Assembly (NCBI RefSeq): GCF_018069805.1
Contig: NZ_JAGPYN010000014.1
Location: forward strand, 1 to 64,000
Length of the DNA: 64,000 bases
Direction: 5' to 3'
DNA from: Pseudoalteromonas ostreae
GTDB taxonomy: Bacteria; Pseudomonadota; Gammaproteobacteria; Enterobacterales; Alteromonadaceae
Of this stretch, positions 35,345 to 44,583 are shown one piece after another; the stretch's first letter is position 1, and the number at the start of each line of letters is the position of its first letter. Made by a program: the position numbers and the translations under genes. Under the pieces are notes generated by a model. The model saw only the letters and a list, made by a program, of their open reading frames with translations. It ran no database searches and was not told the DNA's origin.

Positions 35345-36715
35345 ATGCTAAATTTTGATACTGACAACCCTTTCATTGCAATTTGCGCGGCAACGTCACG
35401 AATAGTGCAATTGCAAAGTACTAGCTACACGAAACATTCTGGTGCACTTCAACCAATTGCGACTAAGCAACTCAATGGTAAGTATATTTACATGGCTCAG
35501 AAGTTACTGGAAGTTTTAGCTGAAAGAACGGTTTCTGGAGATACAGGATATATTAGCCTTGATTTAATATGTCAGCAGTTAAATGCCAACTATATTTCAA
35601 TAGAGATTGATGAATTGAAATTAACAGCTAAGTTTTTAGCTCAAGATAGTGAGTTTTTTTATGATATTGAAAATGGGCAAACGAATTCAACACGTAAGCT
35701 TACCAAGCTGTTAGATTATCAAATCCGGTCTGAGAGGGTAAGGTTAACAACTGCTTCAAGACTTCTTTATAGAGTTACAAGTTACTTCAAAGATTGGATG
35801 TTTGAAGATAAGGAAGTAGAAAAGATCGTTAGGGCAATAAAAACGAGAGAATTCCATAGAATACCTTCATTAGTAGAAAGTAACGTTGTGATGTTTCGCT
35901 CACTAAACGAAGAAATTACTCGAATGTATGAGTCATCTGATTATGATGAACTAACCGAATCTTATTTGAATCGTAGACGTGTCTATCAAGAAACACTTTC
36001 TTTGTCGCAGGAGGCAGCAAGAGCGGCCATACTTATGCTCTCAAGTGACGAAGCTAGAGCAGATATAGAGCACTTGCAAAACACAAACCCTGAGACAGAA
36101 GTTACAACTAGGCGTTTGCTTGCTCATATAAATGAATTAATAGCAGCGATTGAAGCGCTTAGTCGAAATTTTAGTCAACTAATTAATATCTTGCAAAAAC
36201 CACGCGACTATAGGTTAGGAGTAATTGATTTTAGTAGTCAGGCTGCTAACTTCGCTAAATCAACAATTAGTGAAGAAGTCTTACTGGACTGGACAAATTC
36301 TCATTTCGGTTGGCAGCTACCCCATCACATTCATTCTGTTATCGATTTTTCAGGTGCATTAGTGCTTCCTAATAGAGACGATACACCAAAAGTCATCTCT
36401 GTAGATTTTGACGATGGTAACGATCCGATATTCACTTGGGTTGAGCAGAATCACAAGGAGTTATTAACACACCTTGAATCAGGGCCAAAACAATTACATT
36501 GGTTGATTAATCATTTTAATCATTTTAATCAAAATCAGAATTTGTCAGAAATGGATGATATTTATGACCTATTTACTACAAGCTTCGATGAACAGAAGTT
36601 GGTTGAAGATATCACTGTTCGGGTTAATAGTGACTGTCAACACTCGCTGACTCTGGCCAATGGCAGCAAAATATTGCTATCTGATGTTACGCTATCTATA
36701 GGGAATATAATATGA
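35345..36715 (+). CDS. jetA: Wadjet-type kleisin JetA (MukF/MksF-like)
   Basis: About 456 aa. The N-terminal 110 residues look like a winged-helix domain, followed by a long helical region with heptad character (SLNEEITRMYESSDYDEL, then LLAHINELIAAIEALSRNF) and a mixed C-terminal domain, the layout of MukF/MksF kleisins. LTKLLDYQIRSERVRLTTAS is close to the MukF-type neck. It should bridge the heads of the SMC-like JetC dimer and recruit JetB. Start is ATG 35345, with GTG 35342 in frame just before. First gene of the jetABCD operon; overlaps jetB by 4 bp. Subtype not assigned. Confidence 0.75.
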   Translation: MLNFDTDNPFIAICAATSRIVQLQSTSYTKHSGALQPIATKQLNGKYIYMAQKLLEVLAERTVSGDTGYISLDLICQQLNANYISIEIDELKLTAKFLAQDSEFFYDIENGQTNSTRKLTKLLDYQIRSERVRLTTASRLLYRVTSYFKDWMFEDKEVEKIVRAIKTREFHRIPSLVESNVVMFRSLNEEITRMYESSDYDELTESYLNRRRVYQETLSLSQEAARAAILMLSSDEARADIEHLQNTNPETEVTTRRLLAHINELIAAIEALSRNFSQLINILQKPRDYRLGVIDFSSQAANFAKSTISEEVLLDWTNSHFGWQLPHHIHSVIDFSGALVLPNRDDTPKVISVDFDDGNDPIFTWVEQNHKELLTHLESGPKQLHWLINHFNHFNQNQNLSEMDDIYDLFTTSFDEQKLVEDITVRVNSDCQHSLTLANGSKILLSDVTLSIGNII

Positions 36716-37494
36716 CACTGGAAGAAATCGGGCACACTTATAGTTTTCTACTTAAAAAACGAATTGCTAGAAGTTATAAAGCCAAAAATATTGGAAGTGA
36801 CGAAAGGTATATTGGAGCATTATTGGAGAGAAATATTGATTCAATATCAGATCTTCAATCTTTTCTTTATTCACAACAACTTAAATTAGAAATATTAGAT
36901 GCTCAAGCATATAACTTAGGTGATCATGGTAATGCTTTCGTATTGATACCTAGCCACTCTGATACTGAAATACTCCCAACACATCTTCGTACTAAAGAAT
37001 TGTGGGATGCCGTCAAAGATGGCGCACGTAACGAAAACAAATACATTTCAGTGGTATGGACATCCTATCTTTATCTTCATCTGCTGTATGCGTTATATAC
37101 CCAAGAAAATCGGCCGATCCAAGCAATTAGTACTTTCAAAGATTCATGGATTTCGCAGGATGATTTCACAACTCGTGTAATTGAGGGAATTGAAGGAATG
37201 AGGACTGAAGAATCTTCCGATGATGAACAGAAAACTATAGCAGATGTACTTACTGATGCCAAAGTAACTGATATTAGTAAGCGCGTATCTCGTTTTTTCT
37301 CTGCAATGGAGCGCTTTAACGTCTTAGAAAAGCTTACAGCTAAAGAAGCTGGGTTTAATTTTCAAGAGTCGGAAAAGTACATATATACCCAAACACTTTG
37401 GTCGGCTGTTGATATAGCGAGAAACTTTTATCGTAATGCCTCATTGGTACTTACCTTGCCAAGTACCAACAATATTAAATCATTTTCGGAGTAA
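36712..37494 (+). CDS. jetB: Wadjet-type KITE subunit JetB (MksE-like)
   Basis: 260 aa, mostly helical, with no catalytic motif. Position between kleisin and SMC genes, size and predicted winged-helix segments (ELWDAVKDGARNENKYISVV; RFFSAMERFNVLEKLT) fit the MksE/JetB KITE subunit that dimerises on the kleisin. Sequence alone would not identify it; the operon does. Its start overlaps the jetA stop codon and jetC begins 3 bp after its stop codon. Confidence 0.7.
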   Translation: MTLEEIGHTYSFLLKKRIARSYKAKNIGSDERYIGALLERNIDSISDLQSFLYSQQLKLEILDAQAYNLGDHGNAFVLIPSHSDTEILPTHLRTKELWDAVKDGARNENKYISVVWTSYLYLHLLYALYTQENRPIQAISTFKDSWISQDDFTTRVIEGIEGMRTEESSDDEQKTIADVLTDAKVTDISKRVSRFFSAMERFNVLEKLTAKEAGFNFQESEKYIYTQTLWSAVDIARNFYRNASLVLTLPSTNNIKSFSE

Positions 37495-37497
37495 CTA

Positions 37498-40400
37498 ATG
37501 GCATTAATCACTAAGGTAGAGGTATCTAACTTCCTTAACACTGAACGAGTAGATCCTTGGGATCCTGCATGGAAAGCACATTGGCCACACCTATGCTTGG
37601 ATTTTGATGGCGAAAATGCAATCGGGCGTGTTGATAATGGGCGAGGAAAAACACGTCTGTGTAATGCTATATTTACCATATTAACAAGAGATAGAACTCT
37701 ACATGCAGAGACTAAGAGGTTGCTTGCACCATCGAAAAAAGGGATCTCTAGTCATGTTCGTATTGAAGTAAAACAACAAATAACAACAGGAAGAGAGCTT
37801 TTCGAAAGCGGTGTCGAGCATTATGTGATGGGGTTATATGGGTGTTATGACAAAGATATTACATTTTACCTTTATCAGGGAAAGTTGTCTGATTGTCCTG
37901 TTGCCTTTATTCAAAATGAAGATGAAAGCAAAAAAATCGAATTAGTTACAGATAAGCAATTCAAAGAAGTACTTAAAAATCAAAAAGGTTACCAAAACCG
38001 TAATCGTAGTGAGTACATTGAAGCAATAAGTTTGTTGTTCGACATGGGCTTTCTTCAACAGCAATTGAATTATCAAAAATCAGGCGGGGGAGATGGCACT
38101 GGAAATTTCTTTTCACTGCAAAATTCTCACCCTAAAGGAGAAGAATTCAGTACATCTTTTTTTTATGAGCATATAGCTCCACACCTATTAATGGATGTAA
38201 TGGGAAGCTTTGCTGAAGAAGATGAAAAGCACTTTGTTGATACATTGGTTAAGTCATCTCGCAAGGTTATAGCCGTTGAAATCAAACAGGAAAAGGCTGA
38301 GCAAGATAGAGACGCTTATAACGATTTATTTGATTGGCTGTCTGAAGCTAATACATTGATCGAAGATTACCAATATGATGAAGCTCAGCTTCATAAACAA
38401 ATAAACCTGCTTAACCATCAATTAGCAATGATTAATCGCATTACTTGCAAAGATCCTCTTGAAAGATTGGTCGCTCCTATTGATTGTGAGCCTTTAGAAG
38501 GTAATCAAGTAAGTAAGAATTCAATTGCTAACCAACTTTCTTACCATGAAGGTGAATGGTTAATCAGTGATATGGCATTGGCACAATATTTAACATCAAG
38601 CGTTTCGAGCATTAACAAATTATTGCAGGAAAAAGGAGTTTTTCTAAAAAAGATAAAAACAGAGCAGGCCATTGAAATATCTAGGAATTTAAAAAATACC
38701 AGAGATCCGAGAGGTAAGCAAAACAGTTACTACACGCAAGCAGATGTAAAAATATTAATGGATTTAATTGGAGAGAATCGCATTATTATTGAAGGTGGGA
38801 AGGAACATTTACGCCGTTCGATAAATTATGCCTTCGATATTAGAAATAAACTCCCATCTCCTAATCCTGTATACGACGAGCTATGTCAGTTTAAAGGTCA
38901 TATTGAGAAGCAAAAACTAGAGCAAAAAGAATTACAGGAAGAAAATAAGCAACTTGGAATGCAGCGAAAAGCACTTCAAGACAGTATTGAAAAATATGAG
39001 TTAAATGAACAAGCTTATATCGCAATGTGTGAATCATCTGACTTTACAAAAGGAGAGCTTGAAACACCTACAGCAACGTTTGTAACCATCGAAAAAAGCA
39101 AAGATGATAATGATGGTCGATATGAAGCACTTCATAACAGAAACGCTGCATTGTCACCGTTTCGGGAGCACTATAATGTTGCAAAAAATATGTTCGGAGA
39201 GTTAGAAAATTACTCCTCTCAGCTTGAAGAATTAGAAAAAATATCAAGTGAATTAAAGGCTAAAAAAGAAGAGTTAGAAAAAGAGTTAAATGATAGGAGT
39301 GATCAGCTTGATACAGATAGGGGGACTTTAACTAACTTCGGTCAAGAGGCTGAAAGTCAGCAAGTGAAATTGAACGAGATGATCTCTAAACAAAATGATT
39401 ACGATGCTGTTAAAGAATATTATTCGGATAGCGAACTAGCTACTACCGAAAACCTCCAGGATAACCTTAAAAAGGAGATGGAGGCAAAAAATCACGAATT
39501 GGACGCTGTAAAACAATTTTATCAAACTCTTGCTAACAAACTTGAACAGTTAGAATTAGTTGTAGATGATTATCATTTTGTGACTAGCAAATTCAAATGT
39601 GATAATCCACAACAATTTTTAACCAATAAACAAACAAGAAAAAACGAGCTGACTGCACTAATAAGCAAACACGAAACAGTTAAGGCGCAACTTGATGAAG
39701 AATTAAATAGATTGCCAGCAGCGAGTAAATTTTTTGGTGTTGTAAAGGATTACTTTGGTAGCCTATTTCCTGGTGTAGGTATAGGTGCTATTGAAAACTG
39801 CATTGAGAATAAGTTGAGTGAAGTCAAAGCCCAATTGTTTGAACTGGATAAAGAATGGAGCGAACAGTTTGATTTACAATCTGCTATTGAACAATTTGAA
39901 AGCAAATATGACAAGGATATTGATTCGGTAATTACTCAGATAAATACTGAATACAGAAATAAAGCTGCAATTTTAGGGCGAAAAAAGCAAGAGTTAATAT
40001 CACTTAATACGCAATACCAACATCTGAAAGAAAACGGTGAAATAACACCAAGCAATCTTGTTAATCAAATCCTCTCTGAATTAGAGTTTTCAGGCGAAAC
40101 TGTACATCAAGTGATATTTGGAATGGGTTTAACGGAAAAACAATTAGCCAAAGTTCTTGCTGAGTTCTCTAGTGTTCTTCACGCACCTGTTGTTGACACT
40201 GATGTACAAGCTACTGAAATGCTAGAGCACCTTATTGATGCAGGAATGGATTACCCTGTGTTTTATCGTGAAAAACTCATTGCATACTGCAAAGATAACA
40301 ACAGTACTTCTGCGTTACTATCGTATGAATCTCTTCATGTAAAAGTTCTTAAAGATAGTAATTATCTACCTGAGTTATTGTTGCGATTAGAGGTACGAAT

Positions 40401-42708
40401 AAGCGAATTAAAACAAGAAATAAATGATACTGAAATTGCAATACAAGCAATCTCGCCAGAAAGTGATCAATACATATGGCTGCAACGTGTAAAACAAGCA
40501 TTTCGCCAAGATACACCAAGGAAAATTATCTCCTGTAGTGAGCGTGTAGATGAAACCGCTAAGGAATATGAGCGCTTAAACAATATAAAAGCCTCTAGAG
40601 AGTTTCTTTTAATTAAAATTGCGAAGTACTACGAGCAAATAGGTGGTGATGAAAAATTAAATTCAACTATTGAACAACTGATTGATACTGAAACCTTGTT
40701 AATAGGGTTAGCTGTGGAGAGAGATGAGTTAAATAGTGTTTTAACTGACAAAAACATAGCACGTTTTCAAAATTCTATAAGGTTTATTGCTTTAGGAGGT
40801 ATAGACAAGTTAAAACAAATTGAAATCGATTTAAACGACATTGAGTCGAAGCAGGAACAACTCAAAGCTGAAGTTGTTGTACTCAATAATAAAGAAATAC
40901 AGTGTTATGCTCGTTTAGCTAGTGCTCAGTTGTTTGTTTATAAGGGGGGGTTATCTGTAATAAACTCTCTAGGTAGAAAGTTAGCCGAAATTAAACCCAA
41001 AATAAAATCACTTAGTCAACATGTAGAGAATGAAGGAATAGAATGCAGGAAGCTTTCTCAAAAAGTATCAGATTTATCTGAAAACTATACTCGGGCTAAT
41101 GGTAAATACTCAGAGTGGAAAACACCATTAATGCAGGCCGCTTTGTTTGTGAAGGAGGCTGGTCCTGTATTTGATCAATCCTATACAAGTGAGAAATATA
41201 AGTTATTTGAAGAAAAACGCCTATTAGAACGTAAATTAAAGTTTAATTTTGAACAAGCACAGGCATACGTTGATATAAAAGGTGATGAAAATTATAACGT
41301 TACATTAATTAGCAAAATTCAGTCTATTAATGAAACTATTATAAATAACGATGACCTTATACAAAAGATAACTGATGATATAGAGAGTAATCAGGAAAAA
41401 ATTCCAGATAAAACTATCAAGGCTAAGGAATATCAAGAGGAATATGTGAAATTCATGCGTATGCATCACCTGGTTGCAGAATTAACGTCCTGCTTACAAA
41501 CAGAGCTAGAAATAACATTTGAAGATACAGAGTTAAATTCGTTCACTAAGTATGCCATCAATATTGAAGCTGAGATTAGAGAAGATCAGACAAGAGATCT
41601 TGAGCAGACTGCGGAGTTATATCTTAATCTTTTTGATGCAATTGAAGGCTTAGGTTTGAAAGTTGCATATGAAGAAATATCAGTTCTCAAAAATACTATC
41701 AATAGCAAACAAAAAAACATTGTAAGTACTATAAAAAGTAATCTTGAGAAGGATAAAGTCATTCGTGATGCTGAGCGCCAGGAACTAATTCATGACGACA
41801 TTAGCCGTATTATATTAGCAGTAAATAAGTTAAAGCCACATATCGAGCAAACGGCCATTGATAAGGAAAAAATAGTAGAACGGACTGCGGAAGACGTTAA
41901 AAATCAAAAACAGACATTAGCAAATAATATGGTATTACTTACTAACACATTGAAAGAAAACTTAAAGTTAATGAAATATTCTTTAGGTAAAGGCAGCGGT
42001 CAAGCCGGGTTTATACTTGACTCAAACGTTATCTCTGATGAACAAATACAGGATCAAATTGATAAAATGATAACCTCAGTGAGAATTGAGGAAGAGCGCT
42101 TTCAAAGTGATTTAATAAACGCCGAAAATAGGTTAGTCAGCAAAACTGAAAGTCAGCATATCGCACAATTACAAGAGAAACTGAAATTAGAATTCAATCG
42201 TTCAGTTTTTATAGGTAGCGATGATAAAAATAATAATCTTCCTTCTATCAAAGTTGTTCATCCAAGATTAACAGCGGATAGATTGGTTCCATTATCTGAA
42301 ATGTTTTCAGTTGGGCAAAAAGCTGCAATTGGTTTACTGCTATTGGTAAAATTAGCAGCATTTAATTCAGAGCGAGTAAACAACACCAGCACTGTCAATC
42401 GTGTAAAACGGAGCCTAATTGCGGATAAAGTAGTGCTTATTGACGGATTATTTTCCAATTTGTCGGATAGAAAAATGATTAACGATTCATTGGAGACAGT
42501 AATGAATATTAAGGATGAATTTCAGATTATAGGCTGGCTGCATAACCCATATTACAAGAACAACTTTGATATATTCCCTCGCTTTTACAATATATCTCCA
42601 GCAAACCGAAAAGGCGTATTGTTACATGCTAATCAAATAAAGCCGGATGAAAATACTCAAATGGCATCAATGACATTGCAACTAGAACCGGAACGGAATG
42701 ATGCCTGA
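37498..42708 (+). CDS. jetC: Very long SMC-like ATPase JetC
   Basis: 1736 aa: an N-terminal ATPase half, long coiled-coil arms (heptad-rich Glu/Lys/Leu runs through most of 430-1590) broken by a hinge-like region, and a C-terminal ATPase half. The Walker A is VDNGRGKT (45-52), with Val replacing the usual first Gly. The signature is FSVGQKAA (about 1603-1610) and Walker B is VVLIDGLFSNLSD with Asp1649 followed by Gly1650 where SMC/MukB proteins have Glu. It is longer than E. coli MukB (about 1490 aa) and most MksB/JetC. An insert at about 335-440 (KGVFLKKIKTEQAIEISR region) resembles a helix-turn-helix. It should extrude plasmid DNA for JetD to cut. Overlaps jetD by 11 bp. Confidence 0.8.
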   Translation: MALITKVEVSNFLNTERVDPWDPAWKAHWPHLCLDFDGENAIGRVDNGRGKTRLCNAIFTILTRDRTLHAETKRLLAPSKKGISSHVRIEVKQQITTGRELFESGVEHYVMGLYGCYDKDITFYLYQGKLSDCPVAFIQNEDESKKIELVTDKQFKEVLKNQKGYQNRNRSEYIEAISLLFDMGFLQQQLNYQKSGGGDGTGNFFSLQNSHPKGEEFSTSFFYEHIAPHLLMDVMGSFAEEDEKHFVDTLVKSSRKVIAVEIKQEKAEQDRDAYNDLFDWLSEANTLIEDYQYDEAQLHKQINLLNHQLAMINRITCKDPLERLVAPIDCEPLEGNQVSKNSIANQLSYHEGEWLISDMALAQYLTSSVSSINKLLQEKGVFLKKIKTEQAIEISRNLKNTRDPRGKQNSYYTQADVKILMDLIGENRIIIEGGKEHLRRSINYAFDIRNKLPSPNPVYDELCQFKGHIEKQKLEQKELQEENKQLGMQRKALQDSIEKYELNEQAYIAMCESSDFTKGELETPTATFVTIEKSKDDNDGRYEALHNRNAALSPFREHYNVAKNMFGELENYSSQLEELEKISSELKAKKEELEKELNDRSDQLDTDRGTLTNFGQEAESQQVKLNEMISKQNDYDAVKEYYSDSELATTENLQDNLKKEMEAKNHELDAVKQFYQTLANKLEQLELVVDDYHFVTSKFKCDNPQQFLTNKQTRKNELTALISKHETVKAQLDEELNRLPAASKFFGVVKDYFGSLFPGVGIGAIENCIENKLSEVKAQLFELDKEWSEQFDLQSAIEQFESKYDKDIDSVITQINTEYRNKAAILGRKKQELISLNTQYQHLKENGEITPSNLVNQILSELEFSGETVHQVIFGMGLTEKQLAKVLAEFSSVLHAPVVDTDVQATEMLEHLIDAGMDYPVFYREKLIAYCKDNNSTSALLSYESLHVKVLKDSNYLPELLLRLEVRISELKQEINDTEIAIQAISPESDQYIWLQRVKQAFRQDTPRKIISCSERVDETAKEYERLNNIKASREFLLIKIAKYYEQIGGDEKLNSTIEQLIDTETLLIGLAVERDELNSVLTDKNIARFQNSIRFIALGGIDKLKQIEIDLNDIESKQEQLKAEVVVLNNKEIQCYARLASAQLFVYKGGLSVINSLGRKLAEIKPKIKSLSQHVENEGIECRKLSQKVSDLSENYTRANGKYSEWKTPLMQAALFVKEAGPVFDQSYTSEKYKLFEEKRLLERKLKFNFEQAQAYVDIKGDENYNVTLISKIQSINETIINNDDLIQKITDDIESNQEKIPDKTIKAKEYQEEYVKFMRMHHLVAELTSCLQTELEITFEDTELNSFTKYAINIEAEIREDQTRDLEQTAELYLNLFDAIEGLGLKVAYEEISVLKNTINSKQKNIVSTIKSNLEKDKVIRDAERQELIHDDISRIILAVNKLKPHIEQTAIDKEKIVERTAEDVKNQKQTLANNMVLLTNTLKENLKLMKYSLGKGSGQAGFILDSNVISDEQIQDQIDKMITSVRIEEERFQSDLINAENRLVSKTESQHIAQLQEKLKLEFNRSVFIGSDDKNNNLPSIKVVHPRLTADRLVPLSEMFSVGQKAAIGLLLLVKLAAFNSERVNNTSTVNRVKRSLIADKVVLIDGLFSNLSDRKMINDSLETVMNIKDEFQIIGWLHNPYYKNNFDIFPRFYNISPANRKGVLLHANQIKPDENTQMASMTLQLEPERNDA

Positions 42709-43762
42709 AGCACTAGATGTAATTAAAGTTCACTTAGTTAAGTTTATTGGCGATCCTGGTACCAGACTGCTTAACCCAGGAACTTTAATTAAGCGACTAA
42801 TGAGTAAAACGAACTTAAGTTCAATCGATATACAGCAAGCATTATTACACTTATCAAAAGCGGGAATCATAACTGGAATAAACGTTCGCGGTATTCCTGT
42901 TAAAAAAGTTGGTTGGACCGATATCAGCCTTCATCCTGTGTCTGATAGTCGAAAGCTGGTTGAGGGTATCATTGATGAAGTAACTGATGATCAATATATC
43001 CGTGATGTATTTGTCAAACACCATAAATACTTTAACGGTCTAAATGAACATGACACAGTGATACTTTTAAAAAGTTTGTTGGCAATTAAAGAGTCAGAAG
43101 ATACACATATACATGATCGATATATTTTTAGTGCTCGTCAGCTACTTGGTAGTTCAAAAGTCCTGAATAACATGTCACGGTTAGTTAAAGATTTAGAAAT
43201 CTCGTTACCCCAGGATAAAGCAAATTATTATATTTTAACTGCGGGTAAAGCAGATGCATCACAGGTTTTATTTGTAGAGAATCCTCGCGTATTTAGCTAT
43301 CTAAGGCAATATGCACAAAAGTATGATACTTTAATAATTTCGTCATATGGTTACGGGTTAACGTTAGAAAATTTTTCCGAAAAGATTAATAATAATTTCA
43401 TAATTGCCTGTCCTTCAGATAATGAATCACAGGCCGATTTAAAAACTATAATAACCAAACCTTCTGTCATTTATTGGGGGGATTTAGATAAAACAGGTTT
43501 AGCTATATTTGAATCATTACAAAAAAGCATTAATCAACTTAAGCTATCCTCTATTTATGTTGAAATGCTTAATGATGTTGTAAGTTGTGGGCATCCTTAT
43601 CACCGAATTTTCGAGAAAGATGGTCAAAAAGATATACAATACAAACTACCTATTAGTTCAAGAGTCATCGAATACTGTTTTAATAGAGCCTTGGATCAAG
43701 AAATGTATTGTGAAGATAGATATTTACTTCGTATATTTAAACCATTAGAAAATTTTGAATAA
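42698..43762 (+). CDS. jetD: Wadjet-type TOPRIM nuclease JetD (MksG-like)
   Basis: 354 aa. The N-terminal half contains winged-helix segments (SSIDIQQALLHLSKAGI). The C-terminal TOPRIM domain has Glu194 (VLFVENPRVF) and the DxD pair Asp262/Asp264 (YWGDLDKTGLAIF), the motif of the DUF2220/JetD family that cleaves circular DNA trapped by the SMC loop. All three metal ligands are present. Last gene of the operon, overlapping jetC. With no terminator seen directly after it, transcription may run into the decayed zinc-ribbon gene. Confidence 0.85.
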   Translation: MMPEALDVIKVHLVKFIGDPGTRLLNPGTLIKRLMSKTNLSSIDIQQALLHLSKAGIITGINVRGIPVKKVGWTDISLHPVSDSRKLVEGIIDEVTDDQYIRDVFVKHHKYFNGLNEHDTVILLKSLLAIKESEDTHIHDRYIFSARQLLGSSKVLNNMSRLVKDLEISLPQDKANYYILTAGKADASQVLFVENPRVFSYLRQYAQKYDTLIISSYGYGLTLENFSEKINNNFIIACPSDNESQADLKTIITKPSVIYWGDLDKTGLAIFESLQKSINQLKLSSIYVEMLNDVVSCGHPYHRIFEKDGQKDIQYKLPISSRVIEYCFNRALDQEMYCEDRYLLRIFKPLENFE

Positions 43763-43840
43763 GCGTATTTAGTATATTTGTGAGAATAATATAAAAATTA
43801 AGTACACAAACGGTAGCAAATTTATCTAAGGATATTTAAT

Positions 43841-44012
43841 ATGAAATGCCCAGCTTGTGAAATACACATAGAAATAGAAGCTTGGCAGAGTCCAGACCCC
43901 AGACCCCTTTCTTTGTTTTGAGTGCGAACAGCTCCAGCTCCTGTATACGGATGAAAGTACGTATACAGGAGCAACAAATACGAAGCTAATCATATTAGAT
44001 GAAGTGGATTAA
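43841..44012 (+). pseudogene. Frameshifted small zinc-ribbon gene
   Basis: ATG at 43841 (AAGGATATTTAAT upstream) begins MKCPACEIHIEIEAW with a CxxC, then hits TGA at 43919-43921. One frame over, reading continues as FECEQLQLLYTDESTYTGAT to the TAA at 44010-44012, restoring a second CxxC (the F preceded by C in that frame). The join falls in the C-run region AGTCCAGACCCCAGACCCC. Either a one-base indel broke the gene or the C-runs allow slippage. About 56 aa if intact; function unknown. Confidence 0.5.
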
Positions 44013-44581
44013 TTTATTTTTTTAAATTCAATGCCATTAAAATCTTTTAGTTCAACTAATCGTTTAAATTTTTCACCACAAAATAGCCCTATTCCATCTA
44101 ACAACTTAGATTTAAATAACAGCTTTTCATTTATATCTGAATCAACAAATGAAAAGCTTTTAAAACCACTCCTTATACCTTTTGAGTAATCTTCAATACA
44201 ATTATCTAAATCCTCAAGCCCAAAAACATGTAAGTTAAAAAGTGCCATTTCTAAGCCATTTACTTCAATTTTAAGGAACTCACCATACTCATTTAAAAAG
44301 TGGTATAGGTAATCATAAGCCTCTTTTGATAAAATTAAAAAGCCGCCTTGAATATATATATCAATATTTTCATACATAGGAGACAATGATTTAACAGACA
44401 TAATATCAGGCCATATATTAAGAATAGAATCATTATTAGCATGTAAATCAAAAATTTTAATCATAAAATCAGCTTCGGCAGTGTCTGTATAGCTTTTTAA
44501 TGATTGATACATGGAGTAAGGGTCAAAATCTAAAATATCACCTTGGTCATTCTTAGAGTTAATCTTATATACTGTCATCAC
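44009..44581 (-). CDS. Putative immunity protein (Imm11/DUF1629-like)
   Basis: 190 aa, soluble, acidic. The C-terminal pattern with IYIQGGFLILSKEAYDYL, then LFKSKLLDGIGLFCGEKF followed by ELKDFNGIEFKKI, resembles immunity proteins of the DUF1629/Imm11 type found next to polymorphic-toxin nucleases. It starts 3 bp after the stop codon of the AHH nuclease, on the same strand, so the two are translationally linked. It probably binds and blocks the nuclease. The family name is from memory; the pairing is the stronger evidence. Confidence 0.65.
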   Translation of the reverse strand: MMTVYKINSKNDQGDILDFDPYSMYQSLKSYTDTAEADFMIKIFDLHANNDSILNIWPDIMSVKSLSPMYENIDIYIQGGFLILSKEAYDYLYHFLNEYGEFLKIEVNGLEMALFNLHVFGLEDLDNCIEDYSKGIRSGFKSFSFVDSDINEKLLFKSKLLDGIGLFCGEKFKRLVELKDFNGIEFKKIN

Positions 44582-44583
44582 TA

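Noticed and set aside
35345..43762. Housekeeping MukBEF/MksBEF condensin
   Set aside because: The operon lies within a transposon, carries a TOPRIM nuclease gene and a defence-type repressor; Wadjet-like function fits better. A specific Wadjet subtype was not assigned because I cannot compare profiles.
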